A stretch of 33,939 nucleotides of DNA, from contig CABSMK010000001.1 of the NCBI GenBank assembly GCA_902478825.1, positions 1 through 33,939 of the forward strand, given 5' to 3'. Each line of letters begins with the position of its first letter. Positions within the stretch are counted from its first letter, which is position 1. The stretch comes from an uncultured Collinsella sp. GTDB taxonomy: Bacteria; Actinomycetota; Coriobacteriia; Coriobacteriales; Coriobacteriaceae. The position numbers were made by a program, and so were the translations under genes. Positions 30,441 through 33,939 of this stretch are shown piece after piece. The notes under the pieces are model-generated. The model was not told the DNA's origin and did not search any database. It saw nothing but the letters and a program-made list of their open reading frames with translations.

Positions 30441-32300
30441 ATGAACCCGTATACTTCTTCCGGTTCGGTCGCCACGATGACGGCCAACGTGTCCGGTAAC
30501 GATAACCTTAACGACCTGGGTGACGGTCCGCGCCAGCCCGGCGATCCCGAGCGCTATCCCGTGGGTGCGGTGACTCGCCGCCTGCTGGGCTATGTTCGCC
30601 CGCACCGCATTTCGTTTGCAGCGTCGTTCGTGAGTGCCGCTATCTCCGTGATTTTGCAGCTCTACACACCTATTCTCATCGGCGAGGGCATCGACCTGAT
30701 CATTGCCGCCGGTCAGGTGAACTTTGACGCGCTGCTGCCGCTTGTCACCAAACTCGCGCTCGTCGTGGTAGGTGCCGCGGCCTTCCAGTGGCTGCAGGGC
30801 TATTGCGTCAACCGCCTGTCCTACGAGACGGTGCGCGACATGCGCGTGGAGGCGAGCGACAAGCTCAGCCGCATGCCGCTCAGCTTTATCGACAGCCACG
30901 CCCACGGCGACCTTATGAGCCGCGTGGTCAACGATGTTGACCAAGTGGGCGACGGTCTGCTGCAGGGCTTTACCCAGCTTTTCACCGGCGTTATCACCAT
31001 TGTGGGCACGCTCGCGTTTATGCTCTCCATTAACCTGACCATGACGCTCGTGGTGGTGCTCGTCACGCCGCTTTCCATTTTTGCAGCCGGCGCCATCGCC
31101 AAGCTTTCCAACAAGAGCTTTACGGCCCAGCAGCGTATTCAGGGTCAGCTGGGCGGTCATATCGAGGAGTATGTGGGCGAGCAAAAGCTGGTGGACGCCT
31201 TCGCCTACGGCCCGCAAGCTCAACAGCGCTTTGATGCCCTTAACGCTGAGCTCTATACGGCAGGTGAACGCGCGCAGTTTATGGGTTCGCTCTCTAACCC
31301 CGGTACGCGCTTTATCAACAACATCATCTACGCCGCGGTCGCTGTGATTGGCTGCGTGGGCGTGATCACGGGCGTGCCGGCGGCGCTTACGGTGGGCGGC
31401 GTGCAGATTTTCCTGTCCTACGCCAACCAGTACACCAAGCCGTTCAACGAGGTTACCAACGTCATTACGCAGATCCAGACGGCGTATGCCTCGGCGCGCC
31501 GCATGTTCGCGCTGCTCGATGCGCGCGAGCAGGAGCCCGACGCGTCGGATGCCGGGGAACTTGCCGCCCCGCAGGGCGAGGTGACCTTTGAACACGTGGA
31601 CTTTAGCTATGTGCCCGACCGCAAGCTGCTGCAAGATATCTGCATCGAGGCCAAGCCCGGCATGCGCATTGCCCTGGTCGGCCCCACGGGCTGCGGCAAG
31701 ACGACGCTCATCAACCTGCTGCTGCGCTTTTACGATATCGATGCCGGCCGCATCGCGGTCGATGGCAAGGCTTCGCGCGACTACACGCGCTCGAGCCTGC
31801 GCCGTGCCTTTGGCATGGTGCTGCAGGACACCTGGCTGTTCGAGGGCACGGTGGCCCAGAACATTGCCTACGGCTGTCCCGACGCCACGCGCGAGCAGGT
31901 TATCGAAGCCGCCAAGCGCGCGCACGCGCACAAGTTTATCGTGCAGCTGCCGAAAGGCTACGATACGGTCATCGGCGAGGACGGCGGCACGTTTAGCCAG
32001 GGTCAAAAGCAGCTGCTGTGCATCGCGCGCGTTATGCTCACCGATCCGGCTATCCTGCTGCTGGACGAGGCGACCTCGAGTATCGACACCCGCACCGAGC
32101 TGCAGGTGCAGGCGGCATTCGACGAGCTCATGGCCGGCCGCACAAGCTTTGTGGTGGCGCACCGCCTGTCGACGATTCGCAACGCCGACTGCATTCTGGT
32201 CATGCGCGACGGCGAGATTGTCGAGCGCGGCACGCACGACGAGCTGCTGGCGGCAGGCGGCTTCTACGCCGAGCTCTACTGCAGCCAGTTTGCCCAGTGA
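30441..32300 (+). CDS. ABC exporter half-transporter, catalytic subunit (second pair)
   Basis: A 619-residue partner whose ATG follows the previous stop codon without a gap, with AAGGAGG upstream. A roughly 45-residue polar N-terminal extension precedes six transmembrane helices. The nucleotide-binding domain is canonical: GPTGCGKTT, FSQGQKQL, ILLLDEATSSID with Glu543, and AHRLST with His574. It pairs with the degenerate subunit to form a heterodimer with one active ATPase site. It is unlike the first pair in sequence detail but identical in plan. The substrate is unknown. Confidence 0.94.
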   Translation: MNPYTSSGSVATMTANVSGNDNLNDLGDGPRQPGDPERYPVGAVTRRLLGYVRPHRISFAASFVSAAISVILQLYTPILIGEGIDLIIAAGQVNFDALLPLVTKLALVVVGAAAFQWLQGYCVNRLSYETVRDMRVEASDKLSRMPLSFIDSHAHGDLMSRVVNDVDQVGDGLLQGFTQLFTGVITIVGTLAFMLSINLTMTLVVVLVTPLSIFAAGAIAKLSNKSFTAQQRIQGQLGGHIEEYVGEQKLVDAFAYGPQAQQRFDALNAELYTAGERAQFMGSLSNPGTRFINNIIYAAVAVIGCVGVITGVPAALTVGGVQIFLSYANQYTKPFNEVTNVITQIQTAYASARRMFALLDAREQEPDASDAGELAAPQGEVTFEHVDFSYVPDRKLLQDICIEAKPGMRIALVGPTGCGKTTLINLLLRFYDIDAGRIAVDGKASRDYTRSSLRRAFGMVLQDTWLFEGTVAQNIAYGCPDATREQVIEAAKRAHAHKFIVQLPKGYDTVIGEDGGTFSQGQKQLLCIARVMLTDPAILLLDEATSSIDTRTELQVQAAFDELMAGRTSFVVAHRLSTIRNADCILVMRDGEIVERGTHDELLAAGGFYAELYCSQFAQ

Positions 32301-32427
32301 GCACGGCCGTGGGGCAAATGAATCAATCGACAGACGGTGGTTTACATCTGTCACGTAAGTACTAAGATATTCATCTAATAAATTGCATTAATGGCTCGAG
32401 TTTCGGGGGAAACGAGGCAACGTGACT

Positions 32428-32979
32428 ATGACATGCTCTTTGGTGGTCAACAGCAAGAGCGGTAATACCAGGATGGTTTCGGGTGCGATCAAGCGCACTC
32501 TGCAGGCTGCGGGCGTTGAGTTTGTCCATGCCGCGGCGTTGAGCGACGATGCGGATGCAGATCAGGTTGCGCTCGAGGCGCAGGGCGCCTGCGCGGCCGA
32601 CACAGTGCTCGTCGGTTTTTGGTGCGACAAGGGCGCGTGCACGCCTTCGGTCGCGGCGTTGCTCTCCGCCTTGCACGGCAAGCGCGTCTTTCTGTTTGGC
32701 ACCTGCGGTTTTGGGGCCGACCAGAGCTATTATCAGCAGATTATCGATCGTGTGACCTCCAATTTGGCTGAGGATGCCGAGCTTGCGGGTTGGGCGATGT
32801 GCCAGGGCAAGATGGGTCCCGCGGTCAAGCAGCGCTACGAGGCCATGCTCGAGCAAGATCCCGAAAACGCCCGATTTAAGATGCTGCTCGACAACTGGGT
32901 TGCCGCGAAGGACCATCCCACCAAGGAAGATCTGGACAACATGGCTGCAGCCGCCAAAAAGGCCGTGCTGGGGGAGTAG
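32428..32979 (+). CDS. Flavodoxin-family protein (BilS-like)
   Basis: A 183-residue protein with the flavodoxin FMN phosphate loop near the N-terminus (SKSGNT), a VLVGFWCDKGACTPSVAALL segment and KRVFLFGTCGFGADQSYY, followed by a helical C-terminus (CQGKMGPAVKQRYEAML) typical of gut-anaerobe flavodoxin-like proteins. It probably binds FMN and transfers electrons. Relatives called BilS occur beside the bilirubin reductase BilR; no reductase is seen here, so that role is not claimed. Two in-frame starts (GTG 32422, ATG 32428) share the GAGG site; I chose the ATG. Confidence 0.8.
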   Translation: MTCSLVVNSKSGNTRMVSGAIKRTLQAAGVEFVHAAALSDDADADQVALEAQGACAADTVLVGFWCDKGACTPSVAALLSALHGKRVFLFGTCGFGADQSYYQQIIDRVTSNLAEDAELAGWAMCQGKMGPAVKQRYEAMLEQDPENARFKMLLDNWVAAKDHPTKEDLDNMAAAAKKAVLGE

Positions 32980-33021
32980 CTCCCATCGCTGACGGCGGTC
33001 GGTCCATCTTTCTAAATGAAA

Positions 33022-33150
33022 CGTCCTCCCGGGCGTCGGGGCACGAAGTTCCCTGCTCTACAGTCCTGCGCAAGACGAAGGCCACATTAAGTGGCCTTCT
33101 TTGCGTGCGGAACTCGCGATGAACTTCGTGCCCCGCCGTCCGGGAGGACG
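33022..33150 (+). repeat. Long intergenic hairpin E
   Basis: Thirty-base arms (33022-33051 and 33121-33150) pair with one mismatch and one G-U on the plus strand. Inside, GAAGGCCAC-ATTAA-GTGGCCTTC forms a perfect apical stem, with an irregular helix between (AGTCCTGCGCAAGA with TTTGCGTGCGGAACT, G-U pairs on the plus strand). Positions 33046-33073 recur at contig bases 32-59. The element lies 43 bases after the flavodoxin stop and before the IS end. Confidence 0.85.
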
Positions 33151-33255
33151 CCTCTTTATTGATGGGAGGCCTGATAGGTCGATGGTTCCGTGCCCGGATG
33201 CGTCCAAAGTGGGACGGGCGGGACCTCGGACGTTTTTCCGGACCATGTCCCGGCG

Positions 33256-33896
33256 CTATGCCGCATGGCCCCTCTCCTCGCGATACTCCCTAATGGTCTT
33301 CCATCCTAGGTCCTTCTTGAGCTTGCCGTCCCTGTACCACTCGATATATTCGCCGAGCAGGCGGGAGAACTCGTCGAACGGCACGCCGGTCCAGTCCCTG
33401 CCCTCGAGGAAGTCGCACTTGAGCGTGCCGAAGAACCCCTCGGCGCGCGCGTTGTCGGGGCTCCGGGCCCTCCTCGACATCGAGCGCACCACCCCGGGGC
33501 CGCACGCCTCGCGCCACTCGCGCCCCATGTAGACGGCGCCGCCGTCGGTGTGCACCGTGAGCGGCCGGTCCTCGGTCGGCCCGACTATCCCCACCAGGTC
33601 CCTGAGCATGCCGACCATCAGGTCGGAGTCGGCGTGGACCGAGACCCTCCAGCAGATCGGCCACCCGTCGAAGCAGTCGATCGCGGGCGACAGGTACGCC
33701 CTGTACCCGTCGAGCCTGAACTCCGTGACGTCGGTGACCACGAGCAGGCCGGGCGCGGCGGCGCGGAAGTCGTGCGTCCCGTCCCCGCGCAGGGGGACGT
33801 TGGCCGGGCGCTCCGCGAGCTCGCCCCGGTAGCTGCGGTACCTCGCCCTCCGGCGCATCTGCGCCGCCTTGCGGGCGACCAGGCCCTCCTCGCGCA
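33256..33896 (-). mobile_element. IS3-family transposase (OrfB), 5'-truncated by contig end
   Basis: About 213 residues of an rve/DDE integrase-type transposase of the IS3 family. The three acidic residues are visible: Asp in VVTDVTEF, Asp in VHTDGGAVY, and Glu in DNARAEGFFGTLK, 35 residues later. The C-terminus (SRLLGEYIEWYRDGKLKKDL) is typical. The 5' part, including most of the HTH domain and any OrfA, is missing because the contig ends. The apparent GTG start at 33895-33897 uses the first adapter base and is not real. The right terminal repeat should lie between 33180 and 33250 (CGTCCAAAGTGGGAC at 33205-33219 is a candidate). Confidence 0.9.
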
Positions 33897-33939
33897 CTGT
33901 CTCTTATACACATCTCCGAGCCCACGAGACATGCGCAGA
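33897..33939 (-). other. Illumina Nextera adapter with index (artefact)
   Basis: CTGTCTCTTATACACATCTC and the rest of the Nextera read-2 adapter end at 33930. ATGCGCAG follows, which fits an 8-base i7 index, then A, the first base of the next adapter segment. It is not genomic. Confidence 0.97.

Noticed and set aside
28578..32354. 1258-codon minus-strand open frame opposite the second ABC exporter operon
   Set aside because: It runs antisense through two clearly conserved genes; such long shadows arise from GC-rich codon bias. It has no ribosome site or recognisable domain.
33895..33897. GTG start codon for the transposase
   Set aside because: Its first base (minus strand) belongs to the Nextera adapter, so the gene is truncated rather than started there.

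Overview
The window is a 33.9-kb bacterial contig, most likely from a human-gut Coriobacteriia of the Collinsella type. That placement rests on my reading of high-GC codon use, protein style (Asp/Glu-rich actinobacterial sequence, a FusA2-like EF-G paralogue, coriobacterial regulators) and the palindromic intergenic repeats, not on a search. Both ends carry Illumina Nextera adapter (1-31 and 33897-33939), so the ends are library or assembly artefacts. The right end falls inside an IS3-type transposase and the left end inside a hairpin repeat. Both are repetitive elements that would break an assembly.

Layout. 0-2.6 kb: a polar amino-acid ABC importer (lipoprotein, permease, ATPase). 2.9-5.0 kb: an EF-G-like GTPase with unusual G3 and G4 motifs. 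5.1-9.4 kb: a membrane-anchored or secreted DNA/RNA endonuclease (-), an orphan LarE sulfur transferase (-), a HAD phosphatase (+) and a LacI regulator (-). 9.7-15.8 kb: GlmS (+), a GntR/FCD regulator (-) divergent from a YeiH-type exporter (+), a degenerate sigma54-activator-like regulator with a Fis-type HTH, and a single-pass membrane protein. 15.8-21.3 kb: a nitroreductase (-), a small unknown protein, then a MarR regulator in an operon with a heterodimeric ABC exporter. 21.4-26.1 kb: serine acetyltransferase (-), DedA (+), branched-chain aminotransferase with an upstream overlapping small ORF (+), LemA (-), TetR (+) and tRNA-Ser(UGA) (-). 26.2-33.9 kb: a TadA-glycerate kinase fusion, the SRP RNA, a second heterodimeric ABC exporter, a flavodoxin-like protein, and a truncated IS3-type transposase.

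The genes are mostly housekeeping and nutrient functions: amino-acid uptake, branched-chain transamination, cysteine and amino-sugar entry steps, export, and envelope proteins. Each is under its own local regulator. A near-identical 20-bp palindrome precedes both the amino-acid importer and the aminotransferase, which suggests a shared amino-acid regulator.

The most unusual signals are these: (i) the in-frame fusion of tRNA adenosine deaminase to glycerate kinase; (ii) a series of long (about 95-130 nt) intergenic hairpins, two of which share a core with different outer arms; (iii) short palindromic repeats, several of which begin on or a few bases after a stop codon; (iv) a 49-codon ORF joined to ilvE by an ATGA overlap; (v) the NtrC-like regulator whose AAA+ motifs are eroded. 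I saw no CRISPR array, phage module or defence island.
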